From NCBI GenBank assembly GCA_003665825.1, contig QPFY01000017.1:372001-436000 (forward strand): a DNA stretch of 64,000 nt, written 5' to 3'. A model generated the notes under the pieces. That model saw nothing but the letters and a program-made list of their open reading frames with translations, was not told where the DNA came from and searched no databases. This stretch comes from Microbotryum silenes-acaulis (Eukaryota > Basidiomycota > Microbotryomycetes > Microbotryales > Microbotryaceae). This document shows, one piece after another, positions 21,801 through 32,499 of the stretch (position 1 is its first letter; the number at the start of each line of letters is the position of its first letter). Both the position numbers and the translations under genes were made by a program.

Positions 21801-22748
21801 TGACGTGATGATGCAGGTTCGTCAAGGCACTCGAGATGGCGTGCTTCTACACCCCTTCGGTCAATGCACAGCTCAAAATCATCAAAAGAGGGCGTGAACA
21901 GCGACGGAGCGCCCCAACTTCGCTTTACAATTATGATTGTGAGTGACAGTCGCTTCTTCTTTCGTTGGCCTGAAAGGGCACGTTGCAGCAGTCTGACCCC
22001 GTCCTTTCACTCGATTCTTACAGTCGCCCCTGCTGCCCCTGCTCACTACCACGAGGTCTCCTCCAGTAGCGGCGCTGGATCGTCACCGAGCGAGATTGGT
22101 CTGAACGGAGAAAGACGTTACGACCACTCGAACACGAACCCTCGCCTCGCTGAAATGCCACCTGGCGCGCATGCCAATCGCATCGTAACGGCCTCCTCCA
22201 TCCTGTCGACAATACCAGCGCTTGCAGCAGATTCGACGTATACAATACCTTGTCGAGCCAGAGGTGTGCCAGACCGACCAGTCTACACGTATGGCCCGTA
22301 TGAACCGCCAGCGAACCTCAGCGAGCACTCGTCGCGCAGTCCGGTGGATGCCGTCGTCGACAAGACGACCGCAGACCAGCAGCTATGGGTTATGGACTCC
22401 GACCTCGAGTGCATGCTGTCAGGAGCGACGCGATCGTCCGAGGCCAGCATCACGGAGCTGTACGCGAATGGGACTCGAGGCGATGGAACGCAACTGCATG
22501 CGCTTGCGAACTCGCATTCGCACTTGCATTCGCATTCGCACTCGGATGCCGAACTCGTGCCGAACAAGCCCGCCAGCGACAGCACGATATTTGCGCGGCG
22601 CAGGAGTCAGGACTGGTACTCGGCGCCGATCCGGTACTCGCAGAATTTGAATTCGAACTCGACCGCCTCCTTTGAGCCTCCACACGCTGGTCCCGGCGGT
22701 GTGTACCAGGAGAATGGACGATGGGCCGGCGCGATTTCGAATTGGTGA
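18815..22748 (+). CDS. Zn2Cys6 binuclear-cluster transcription factor
   Basis: Proposed exons: 18815-19120, 19636-19715, 19835-19900, 19967-21736, 21817-21938, 22024-22748; 1022 residues. The zinc cluster spans the first splice: SCLR joins CRDRKVKCDK, giving exactly C-x2-C-x6-C-x6-C-x2-C-x6-C at about residues 100-127. An acidic stretch (DESAEDKERNSDTD) follows, then a long helical middle region of the kind seen in fungal zinc-cluster regulators (VSVLVSLGARASP, VESLLAISAMLKLCETRPTRARYF). The C-terminus is low complexity with a His-rich run (HSHLHSHSHSD, about 22510-22550). Exon 3 is the weak point. Its acceptor ends in AAAG rather than the nearby GCAG, and was chosen because the GCAG frame finds no in-phase donor to exon 4. 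Intron 1 is unusually long (515 nt). It is a DNA-binding regulator; its targets cannot be deduced. Confidence 0.82.
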
Positions 22749-23354
22749 TGGTGACAAGTCGAGAGGTGATCGTCTTGCCTGGCTCGGCCTACCTCCTTTC
22801 TGCATATTATTTATTCTATATCATAAGATGTGGGGTCTCGGCCCTCCCCTTTCCCCTTTCCCTTGTTTAAATATTAATCTCCTTGTCCTGTTCTTCCATC
22901 TGTGTTGCCTGATGAAGGTTTCGTGCATAGTTGCTTCAACCTTCCTTTTGATCGTCTGTGTGCCGTTCTTCTGGCGTGCCGGATTTGCGGATGTTACCTA
23001 TGCATATTCTGTTTCTTTACCTGTGCCGGAGTTCTCCTTTTGGTTCTAGAATGCTCCCTTGTGTAGCTCATGACACGTTGGTTGTAGTATCATCGCAGTC
23101 ATATCGCCACCCGGCTCTGAGGTCTGCGTAGTAGTCAGATCGGCAGAGGTGCAGCCAAGCGCTCGGCATCGGGTCGAACGCTACGGTGGGCTGTGTCGCG
23201 CGAGAAGAGGCCCAGCAAGTGCGTCATCCCGAAGCGGACAGCCACGCGCATAAGCCGACCCTGCTCTACACCACACGATTGCCAGCCGCCCCCTCATCAC
23301 GCTCTTCCTTCCACCTTCGCCTGTGCATACTTGCTCATCCATTAAGTCATCGAC
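22749..23354. other. 3' UTR and promoter stretch
   Basis: About 600 nt. The first half is T-rich with ATTTATTCTATA-like sequence near 22808-22822, as expected for a 3' UTR. No gene seen. Confidence 0.5.
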
Positions 23355-24482
23355 ATGACTCACAGCTGTCTCTCCACCACGCCTCTAGCGACGCTCGCGC
23401 TCTTACTTCCTCTCATCACCCCTGCCCGTGCCCAATGTGAGTACTGCCACTGCCGCACTCATGCTCCACGCCGATCGTGACGGAGCCCGCCCAGGGACCG
23501 CCGCCACTCGCTCGCAGATTGGATCGCCGCCTCTCGAATGAAAGCGATGACGCCCGGCGACCATGAGCACGATGACGGCGACGAATCCCGGCTTACGGCT
23601 TCGTACACAACCCAGCTGCATTGAACTGATAGGAATTGTATTGTCGATGCAACAGATGGTTACTACTATGGCAACGGGAGACGGTATGGACGGCGCATCG
23701 GCATCGGTGAGTAATCAAACGCCGTCCGTCGTTGTTCGCGTCCTCGTATTGCGATTCTGACCTCGTATTCGCGATGTACTGCTTCACTAGGAGTTGGAGG
23801 TATGTCTCTCATAGCAGGCCCCGACTGGACATGAGATGTGGATTCCTCGATTGCTTTACAAAGGCTGACTCGGAGTCCTGGCTCTCGATCCGATCCGATC
23901 AGTTGCCGTCGTTGTCATGCTCGTGAGTCCACACACCATAGCCCGTTGTCGTATTTCATGGGATGGACCTAATTGAAGGTATTCCATCGTTCTGTCTTTA
24001 CCACCAGGTCATCCTCGTGATCAGTTTCCTGCTGAGGCGTCGGCGAGCGCGCGCCTTCAAGCAAGCCTACCCCGTCCAGGCGTACCAACCGAATCAAGTC
24101 CAGGGGCAGCCGTCGGCGTCCAACAATAACGGCACGTTTGAGACGGGTCAACAGGGACAGCAGCAACAGGGCTACCAGACCCAGCCTTTCCACCAACCTC
24201 CTCCCGGATGTGAGTCTGCTGAGGATCGAGACACGATCGCTTTTCCAAGCAGACACTGCGCTGCGCTCCCCGGTCGAGCCTGAGCTGACTCGCATTGCCC
24301 GTCTGCCCGTCCAACCCCACTTCGTCATTATGAATGATACAGACTCCAACTACCAAGCGGACCAATCGACGTACCCTCAACCTCATCAACCCCAATACGC
24401 CCCCCCGACGTCGCTCCCTCCGGCCGCCAACCCGTCGAGTCACTACGCTCCACCGAGCGGGCCCCCTCCGACGGGCAAGTAG
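23355..24482 (+). CDS. Small single-pass membrane protein with Pro/Gln-rich tail (RCR-like)
   Basis: Six exons: 23355-23436, 23656-23706, 23791-23799, 23903-23922, 24008-24209, 24343-24482; 167 residues. The N-terminus is a signal peptide (MTHSCLSTTPLATLALLLPL, then TPARAQ). A short lumenal segment rich in Tyr, Gly and Arg follows (YGYYYGNGRRYGRRIGIG). One helix (VGVAVVVMLVILVISFLL) leads into a basic stop-transfer run, RRRRARAF. The cytosolic tail is rich in Gln, Pro and Tyr (QPQYAPP, HYAPPSGPPP). The plan resembles yeast Rcr1/Rcr2 and related basidiomycete proteins involved in wall or vesicle traffic; this is by architecture only. Two coding exons are 9 and 20 nt long, and both are needed to build the helix. 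Confidence 0.7.
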
Positions 24483-24865
24483 ACGACAGAGGCATACGAG
24501 GTGCTTTGAAATGAGGTCCGCTGTTGATCGATGTCTCAGTCCGCCGTCCACCTCCCTTCCGTCTACCTTGGGACCTCTAGGCTCGACGTCCCCCCTCGAG
24601 CCCTGGACTCAGTTCTAAGCATGCGCAAACCACCTGCGTCTTGTCTGTTTTGTAGAAATCGAGTCCGATCTTTAGTTCATTTAGCTTCATGATTGTGCGC
24701 CACCTTTAGATTTTTTGTAGAAATAATCTGATTGTGAAAGGACAAAAGAGTTGTTGGAAAGTCCGATCATGCGCCGAGCCGATTCAGTCTCAACACTGAG
24801 GCACACTTTGATGCTCGTTCGTATCGACTAGAATTGCAAGAGATCAATTGGCACACACACAACTT
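24483..24865. other. Convergent 3' region
   Basis: About 380 nt between two converging genes; A/T-rich from 24640 to 24740. Nothing else seen. Confidence 0.5.
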
Positions 24866-26251
24866 CTACGAGGTCGACGTCGCCATCTGCGCATCGGCGG
24901 CCTCCTTAGCGGCCGCCTCAATCTTTTCAATGATGGGCTTCAACTCGGCCTCGTCGAGGATCTGGAACCCCTTCTCCGGTAAAACCTGCGCAAGTTGGAC
25001 GTTGGAATGATCGAGCTTCTCCTCCATCACTTGTTTCAGGATCTTGAGGGCTAGGGAACGCGCTTCTTCCAATGTCAGGGACTAAGGGAAGTGTTGGGAG
25101 GTCAGCGGCGCGGCTCATTGGTGATAGCGATAGTACGAGAAAGATGAGAGCTTCTTGGCAAGGGTGACGTGCTTTGTTGTACGAGTCTTGCAGTTCGTTC
25201 TGCGCGCCTTCCGAACCGGATCCGATCGCCTTGGCATCGTACCGCATGAACGTCCCCGACGGATCGGCGTGGTATCTGTGGAGTGAGGGCGTGCAAAGTT
25301 TAGGTGCCTGCTTGAATGGTCAAGGATTCGACGAGATCGAGGAACGAACAGTTGTGGCCCATGTTGATCTACACCCGCAATCAGCAATGCGACACCGAAT
25401 GGCCGAGACTGGTTTTGGTTCGGAGCAAGAAAAGATCGAATTCGTCAATTCTTCCGAGCTCTAAGCGCAAGACCCCACCGAATGTTAACGGACCATAGTG
25501 GCCTCCTCCTCATCAGCACCTTCACCGAACCTCAACGCCAAATCACAAATCGTCTGGGTAATCGACTCGACCTTGATGGGTTCGTCATAAGTGAAGGAAT
25601 GGTTCTGCGCCGTCACACGCGCATGTTCGACCATGGTCCTCGCGTCGGCCGTGAGACCGGACATGGCGCAACCGATGTGGGCGTCGATCTCCATGATCTT
25701 TTCGACGCTGTCTGAATCGAGCAGGGCGGATTGTGTTCGCTTTTCGACGGCGAGGACGACACCGTGCGCGGTTTGGATCCCGACGGTCGTCGAACCGAGC
25801 TGGGAAGAACATGAAGAGGACGAGCTCAGCTTCGAGGTCACAAGGGGGTCTGAGCGAGGTGAGAAGATAAGGGGCCTACTTTGATGGCTTCAATCGCATA
25901 CTCGACTGTAGTCGTTCAATTCAGGTGCGATTGTGAGTGGTGCATAGTCCAGGTGGGTCGTCGTCATCGTCATCGTCGTCGTCAGCGCGGGTCGTCCAAA
26001 ATTGAAAGCGGGGTTGGGGAGCACAATATAAGCACGCGACTCGCTTTGGGCGTACGAAGACGCCATTCTCACCTTGGAATAACCGCCCTTCTGGTGAGAA
26101 GGTGTTGACGTTGCGTGAGTAGTCGCTCTTGCTGTGGGAGGAAGCCGATTCCAGAGTCGTGTCAAGTGGTACGGTGATGTAGGGAGTTGAAGGGAGGTGT
26201 CAGCACGGATCAATAAAGCTCATTTCGCGAGTGTGCGTACCTGCTGAACAT
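24866..26251 (-). CDS. PUP2: 20S proteasome subunit alpha5
   Basis: Seven exons: 26251-26241, 26131-26073, 25905-25880, 25799-25494, 25408-25350, 25275-25173, 25081-24866; 259 residues. The alpha-subunit signature [25 protein letters not shown] is assembled from exons 2-3. It is followed by [67 protein letters not shown] and [11 protein letters not shown], all diagnostic of alpha5. It forms part of the outer ring of the 20S core. Exons 1 and 3 have only 11 and 26 nt. Two donors are off consensus (GTCCGT, GTTCGT). The last junction needs either a GC donor (25172) giving the family-typical N-K-S-L-T, or a GT donor 36 nt further on (25136), which would insert 12 residues. Confidence 0.93.
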
Positions 26252-26668
26252 GATGAGGTGGTGGGCGGTGAGTTGGGTAGTAGTAGGTCAAGCAGCAAGC
26301 TCGAGCCCGGGTTCAAGCACGAGTGGAGCTCAGCTCGTCTCATTTCAGCAAAGGCGCGGCGGCGCGTCGTCAGCGCGTCAGCTCCGACGACTGCCACCAG
26401 TGGCACATAAGAATAGTCCTGCTCCTAATGACATCCTCGTAGTCTGGGTTCTCTTCAAAAGTAGAAATAGTAGTAATGCAACAACATTGAATTCAAAAAT
26501 CTTGGCAGAATAGAAACCCCCTTCTGCGACCTTCTCTCCGTCCCCTCTACTCGGAATCGGAACCCGCCAAGAATTACGTCCGAGCTCGGGTTCACTTCGT
26601 CGCAGTCCGTCGTTCCCAAGTCAACGCGCACATCAGCGGCGAGCATGGTTTGCCTTTCGTTACAGCCC
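26252..26668. other. Promoter of proteasome alpha5 gene
   Basis: About 415 nt between the alpha5 start and the 3' end of the next minus-strand gene. It contains the inverted repeat at 26392-26405 described separately. Confidence 0.5.
26392..26405 (-). promoter_or_regulatory. TGCCAC-GTGGCA inverted repeat, PACE-like
   Basis: TGCCAC at 26392-26397 and GTGGCA at 26400-26405 form a dyad about 145 bp before the alpha5 ATG. On the minus strand it reads GGTGGCAG, close to the ascomycete proteasome element GGTGGCAAA bound by Rpn4. Whether basidiomycetes use this element is not known to me. Confidence 0.3.
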
Positions 26669-27185
26669 TCATTTCGTAGCCACAGCCAATTCGTCCAGAG
26701 CTTGTGCGAGCGCACTCCCCAATTTGGCCAACTCTTGAGGCGCTTCTTTCCGAACAATCAATGCCGTCGGTTCCTAACAAAGTGCAATCCAACACCGACA
26801 TCAGCAACGCACGCTTTCCTTCTCACCTTACCCTCATCGGAAACTCGTAACTTGCCTGCTCCTGCTGCGGCATCAACTCCTTCCTCAGCTCCATCTCGTC
26901 CTTATCCAACTCCTCCCTCGCATCCCGATCATGGACCTTCTGACCCAACCCATGCGACCCAACCACGCACGACATTTTCTTCCTCTTGACGTTGATTTTG
27001 GCTGTCGTGGTGTGTTGTTTCAAAGGGAGGAGATTGCCGCTGGAGCGGGTCTTCGAGGTCCGTCCTCGTTTAGAGGGAGGGGCACGTGACGAGGCGCGCT
27101 TGGGGGGGAAGCAGTGCTGTAAAGGTCAGTTGGGACGATTTGATTGATCGAGTCCAGTGAAGAGGTAGCTCACCTTGCCTGGCAT
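26669..27185 (-). CDS. Small basic protein, unrecognised
   Basis: Three exons: 27185-27174 (MPGK), 27116-26832 and 26773-26669; 133 residues. The start is Lys/Arg/Ser-rich (PPKRASSRAPPSKRGR), suggesting a nuclear or nucleolar protein. A middle block TAKINVKRKKMSCVVGSHGL precedes a charged, probably helical stretch (HDRDAREELDKDEMELRKEL). The C-terminus is APQELAKLGSALAQALDELA, also likely helical. I do not recognise a family. A GC donor 24 nt upstream of the chosen GTAAGG donor is in the same phase, so residues ASYEFPMR could be absent in some transcripts. The structure is supported by consistent phases only. Confidence 0.6.
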
Positions 27186-27711
27186 GATGGAGCAAGGGAG
27201 AGCCTGGGTGTGTGGAGTGTATGACGCGTTAAGAGTTTGATCTCGACGTTTCCTCACGTTGCGAAACGGTGGGCGAAAGCCGCTGCTCGCACGGACCGCA
27301 TCGCGGTCCACTCGACTGACCGTAGGCCGACGAAGTCGCCACCCACCTTTCACACTCATCTGACGGTGCTTCATGCTCTTTCATTTTCGAAGTCAGCTTC
27401 ACTACAATATTTCCATTAACCCGCTCACTCGGTAATGAATGTGATCAAAAGCGTCAGAGGAAATTTATTTCGGAACAGATTCAGCTATGACGAGGAGGAG
27501 AGAATCTATGCTACAAGTCTTTGGGGGGTCTGCTATGTGGAGAGAGTATGAACACTTGAGGAAAAGTGTTTCAAGAAGAACGAGGGGCTCAGAAAGAGCA
27601 AGAAAGAACAGAGGGGTATCATCGGCCTTTGAAGAGGGGCCGGGGTGAATTGTCGAAGCGATGGGAGACACAAAACGACGATCGAGAAGAAAAGAGTGTT
27701 GAATGTGTTTT
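27186..27711. other. Intergenic stretch
   Basis: About 525 nt between the small basic gene and the 3' end of the Cpl1-like gene. Nothing recognised. Confidence 0.5.
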
Positions 27712-28863
27712 TTAGACACACTTGCCGTCCCTGTATGCCCACCCTCGGAAGCAGGAGGTGACTTGGCATTCAGAGTTGTGGCATTGGACGTTCAAGGCGC
27801 CGGGACTGAAGGAAGATAGCGGCTTGGTCAGCTTGACGTGTTCTCCTTGTGGCACTGTTCCCATGCGAAGGGCAACGTTGAGGCAGGATGTAAGGGGATA
27901 AAATACTCACATTGCGAGGCAGTTCTGGCCCGGAAGACCATCACCGACGCAACCACCGCAAGCGGTAAGAGCGTTGGTCGTGTCGATGCATTCGAAGCCA
28001 CCCGTCTTGAGGCGGCAAGCCTTCTCGCCATCAGGGCACGTCTCGGCCTCGGGGTCGATGGGAGGTAAAGCCGAAGGATTGGACGAGAGGACATCTTGCG
28101 AAGCTTGGGCGGCATGAGGGTGCGAGATCCACTTCTTGACCTTTCGGCACGAGCGGGCGCTCATCGTCGAGGGCATGACACAGCCGTTGCCACCGTTCGA
28201 GACGAAGGGGGACACGCACTTGCAGAACGAGTTGCCCGAACCGGTCGGGGTGATGACGTTGGGGCTCGGGCAGTCACTGATCTTGACGCATTGGCCGGTG
28301 ATGGAGTCCTGTAGATATGAGGTCAACGTTCATGGTTAGAGGGTCGGAGAGCAATGACTGCGGCGTGCGCAAGGAAGACAAAAAACTCACAGAGTAGTAG
28401 TCCGAGTCACATGCGCATGCGCATTGCCCTTTGGCGCAGATGGCATGCGAGTTGGCCGGGCAAGGAGGGCAAACGCTCTGGCTTTGAAACTGAGAAGATA
28501 TGCCAAAATTGAAGTAGAGTCAGCGCCTCGGACGAGTGATGGCGAGCCTCGTCAAGGTCAGCGTGGACTAACGATGTTGTTGACGAGATCGAGAGCGTTG
28601 ACGCAGGCGCACACGCGGGCGAGGGTGATGCCAAGAACGTTGATAACAGAAGTGATACCAAGGGTGGCCGAGGGGCAGCGTTTTGTCGAGAGCACGTTGG
28701 CGAACGCATCGAGGTTGACGAGCGCACCGTCCTGGAACAGCCCAAGATCGAGGTCGGCGCCGAGGAGGTTGCCAACATTGATATCTATCGGCAAGCTGAT
28801 GAGGGAGTGGGCAGAGGCGGCAAACAGAGAAGTAGCGACGAATACTACTCGTGAGAAGAGCAT
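27712..28863 (-). CDS. Secreted Cys-rich protein with Cpl1-like domain
   Basis: Four exons: 28863-28573, 28489-28391, 28308-27911, 27805-27712; 293 residues. A signal peptide (MLFSRVVFVATSLFAASAHS) leads into a hydrophobic, cysteine-poor N-terminal part. EGF-like cysteine spacing follows (CPPCPANSHAICAKGQCAC, then C-V-K-I-S-D-C). The C-terminal domain has the Cpl1 pattern: CPDGEKAC, GFECIDTTNALTACGGC, GLPGQNC, PGALNVQCHNSECQVTSC and a final GKCV. No membrane anchor or GPI signal is visible after it, so it should be secreted. In Cryptococcus, Cpl1 is a secreted effector linked to capsule and host responses. Domain resemblance alone does not give this protein that role; many saprobic basidiomycetes carry such genes. 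Confidence 0.85.
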
Positions 28864-31213
28864 AGTGGCCAGGGACGATCCGTGCGTGTTTAAAGACGGG
28901 AATCAGGGGAAGATCGAAGATCGAAGCAAGGGCAGGGTTTGCCAAGTGGGGGCGAAAGGAGTGTAGGTCGACTTAGTTCAGTCGGGTTGTGGGGAGTGGG
29001 TGCAGATGTGCAGACGAAGTGTGGATAAGCTCAGATGAAAGAATGTAAAGGAAAAAGAGCAAGGAGGGGAGAGACTCGAAGTTGTTCAAGACCACCCGTC
29101 TTCGATATCGAGGGAAACTTGAGCCGGCCGTGCGTTCGGGCAGCTCGGGGGCCAACGAGCAAAAATGGAATCGGGTCACTTTTCATCCCGAGAAGCCACT
29201 TCGGAACTGCTTTCATTAAGCATCGTCTTCCTGGGATACCTACACAAGAAGGTCTTACTCCCAGGAGGTGGAGCTATGCCTGACGGGGCAGCATTGCACC
29301 TCGCCGCTAGTCCATGCACTGGCAGCACTGCCGAGGCTCATGATCGTGAGCCCGCGAGATGCCGTGCTCTCGGCGGCCGAGCTCTGCCTAGGATTTAGAC
29401 ATTCGCCGGCGGCGGCAAGGGCCGCGGCGGGGTGACGTACTAATAAAGAGGTGCGGGCCGACAGTGCGATGCTTGCAATAATGAAAAAGCTTCGGAGCTT
29501 GAGTGGTCTTCTCAGAGGAACGCTCCTGTCGTGGGTCGCGAAAGAGCGAACTAAGGCCAGTCCAGGAAAGAGTCGGGACTCGGGAGTGCGGGAGGTGAGG
29601 CGCAGGCGCCTTGGCTTTTTTGATCGAGCGAAGTCGCCTCCGGTTGCCGGCCTGCTGGACTCCGCAGCGAGTGTCACCCGACTTCGATTCCCCAGCCGCG
29701 CCGGCGCGTGCACGGGATTTCCGTCGGCTCCCGCGAGGTTTGAAGGAGCCCTCATTTAACCACAAGCTCCGACGTCAACATCCACCTTGCAGGCGGAAAT
29801 TGCCGTGCCGCTGACGCCACTCGGACACCATCGGCTTGGCTTCCCGTCCGGTGCCTGAAGTGACCACCTCTGCCGGTAGCCATACGTCCGCTTCACAAGC
29901 AAATAAACGCAAGAGGTGCCGCGCTCGACAGCGCCTCTTCGATGGGTGCCTGTCACCTCCGCTCGAAAGGTACCCCAGCCTTTGGTTACAAGCCCAGCAG
30001 AGTTCTTACCTCTCGGCGGCGGTACGCGTTACATACCTCGCTCGACTCAAGGCCAACCTCCTCTGTAGCCAAGCCTACGACGTCTTCAGAGTTCAAGAAT
30101 ACCCTTTCGATTTTGAGCATAAGCAAGGAGTAAATATAAGGCAGCAGTACCTCATGCAGTGGGTCCAGAAAGTGGGTGCATTGCGCTCCGGTCGACCGGG
30201 GAAAATTGCGGCGCCACCGCCGTTCGGAAAAAGGGCACTTCTCCGAGTTGCTGGCCCGAATCACAGAGCAAACGTACACAACACTAGGTACAGCTTGGGA
30301 AAGCGCGAAGCATTTTAGGGTCCTGGTGGTGCCGAATGAAGGCTCTATCCTCGGGGGAAAAACCTCGCAGTAAATCATGGAGTGTAGCACAGGCCTTTTT
30401 AGTCGCAGGGATGGATGGTCGGGCAAAGGTGTTCAATTGTGGGTTGGCTCGGATTAGACTCTTGGGCTTCAAAGCCAAAGCACCTTTGGGCAAGCTCGCA
30501 CGGACCCGAGGTCGGTTACCCAGAATGGCAGGCTAGTCAAAATGGGGATTACTCGGGACCTTAACCTCGTCTGAAGAGGCGCCGGCTCGCCGCGCGCGCG
30601 CACTTGCTTGAACCGCCACCGCCGCTGCCTACCACAAGAAGAATGCATGTATGCTTTATCGTGAGGTTACGATGCCTTTCTACACTATCTTCCAATTTCA
30701 TCAAGGTCTTGGCCAGCTCCGCCCGCACCCCCCGGACCGAGGAAGAAAGAAAAAAACGCCGCGAGCCTGAGATGCTTATCTGATGGAGGTGTTTTGTGGT
30801 GCAAGCTTTCAAGCAGATGTATATCCAGAGCCAGATGGGGTTGTGATGTGTTTAACGCCGTCCGCTAGCTCAAGGTCGCCGAGGGTGTATATTTGGATCA
30901 TGGGGTTCGGGGATCCGCGCGAACCAAAGTAAAGGGGACCGGAAAACCCTTTCCGCCCTGGCCGGCCACATTCACTAAGAGCAGGATTGGCGTCACGCCT
31001 GAAATTTCCCTGGAAACTCATTCAGAGCGTCGGAAGGGTTTACAGTGAAGCACACACCACTAGCTGCTGAGGACTCCGGAGTTCTCGGAGTCGTCGCCGA
31101 CACTCGAGAGAGATACATCTTTGCTACGATTACGAGGCTGTGTACGCCATTTTTGATCAGATACTATCCGGTACCCCATGTTTAGGTCCCTATTTTTTCC
31201 AGAAGATCTCGAC
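28864..31213. other. Gene-poor stretch, 2.35 kb
   Basis: The longest stretch without a gene. It contains open frames up to 166 codons on both strands, but they overlap each other, lack splice-supported partners and show biased Arg/Ser/Pro composition typical of shadow frames. I see no terminal repeats, transposase, rRNA or tRNA. It could hold a non-coding RNA or a decayed element; nothing positive supports either. Confidence 0.4.
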
Positions 31214-32499
31214 TCAGTCTTGCCTTGCGGCTAAGGCCTTGTTGTACGCTTCCCGGGTCAAGACGAACGTCCTCGGTTCCAGACTGATCGGCCAAATCGT
31301 CGCCACCACCTTGTCCAACCCGGACCTAGGTCGAGGATGCGTGGGTTTCCCAATGATGGGGACCTCCAATTCGGATCCTTTGGGTACGGCCTGGTAACTG
31401 TTTTTCTTGAGGCGCCGAGCGAAAGCAGCTTCGGGGACGGGTCGGCAAGCGATGACGAGTTTGGTCGTCTCGGGGGATTCAAAGGCGTAGTCCGCGACGA
31501 AATCGAGCAGATCGTCTTCGATGTCCGCAGGTCGGAACGAGAGCGAGGTGGCGAATCGGCGAATGTGGAGTACACCTTTAGGTAAAGGAGTCGAGGCGAT
31601 GGGCTTGGTCGAAGGGGGTGTCCCGACCGAGGGGGTCGGGGGAGTCAGAGACAGGCTCGGAGCATCAGATTTCTTCGAGTTGCGCTGACGAAGCAAGGTG
31701 CCCGTCGTCGCATCGGCAGCAGTCGACTGTGCTGAATCGGGGCCATCGATCTTGTGGTTGTTGTCCACGGTCAAGTCGACGACCGAGTTCAAATTCTGGC
31801 CTGGCTTGCGACCGTCGAGCGTGACGAGACCGATGATGCGCTGATTGTACTCGAGGACCCAAGCCCCCTTCCTGCCCGTTTCGGAATCGTTCATCTTTTC
31901 GGCACCACCATAGTAGCCTTCGATATCACGCATGTCCTCCTCTCCGATCGCACGCTGGACCTCGTCTTCGAACCGGGGGCGGTGGACCATCTCAAAGAGC
32001 GCGAGCAGGATAATCGGTGGGGCGATGAACAGAGGCAAGGACGTGAGCCATTCGGTGCCGTGATGGATCAAGGAGCTGTCGTGATAGGCCGGTACGGGGT
32101 ACCGACCCATGGATACGAGGTACCGCAGCGAACTCGGCCATCCTTTGCCGATCATGGTGACGAAGAATTGGGTCAGGACGGCCCATCCGAGCAAGCCGAG
32201 GGGGCTGAAGAGGGCGGCCGAGTTGGAACTGGCCGAACTGTGGAAGGTTAGGAAAGCGGTGAATCATCTGTTATATTTTATGTAGGATGCTTGGTAGATC
32301 CTGGACCTACGGCTCCTGAAGCTGGGCTCCGAGCAGGAATCGGAAAACCTTTAGGTCACTCGATGCCTTGAACGGTCGAATCTTGGCCGAGGGGGTCGAG
32401 GACAAAGGAGTAGCTGCAATATGGAGAGAGTCAACTTGATGAGCTGTTGCTGTCCGACAGTAGACCAAGGTGACATGGCCGGGGTCTGAACGAACCCAT
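31214..32499 (-). CDS. Pho86-like ER membrane protein
   Basis: Three exons: 32499-32496 (only ATG plus one base), 32413-32311, 32237-31214; 376 residues beginning MATPLSSTPSAKIRPF. Two membrane helices lie near the N-terminus (LFSPLGLLGWAVLTQFFVTM and LTSLPLFIAPPIILLALFEMV). A cytosolic region follows with GAWVLEYNQRIIGLVTLDG and, after a Ser/Thr-rich linker, VLHIRRFATSLSFRPADIEDDLLDFVADYAF. That pattern resembles a degenerate GNAT acetyltransferase fold and matches the layout of Pho86, the ER protein needed for export of the phosphate transporter Pho84. Identification is from layout and motifs and is moderate. The four-base first exon is inferred because no in-frame ATG exists in exon 2 and ATG-G followed by GTTCGT gives the right phase. 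Confidence 0.62.

Noticed and set aside
29836..30318. 160-codon plus-strand frame in the gene-poor island
   Set aside because: No domain, no splice partners, overlapped by a similar minus-strand frame of 146 codons.
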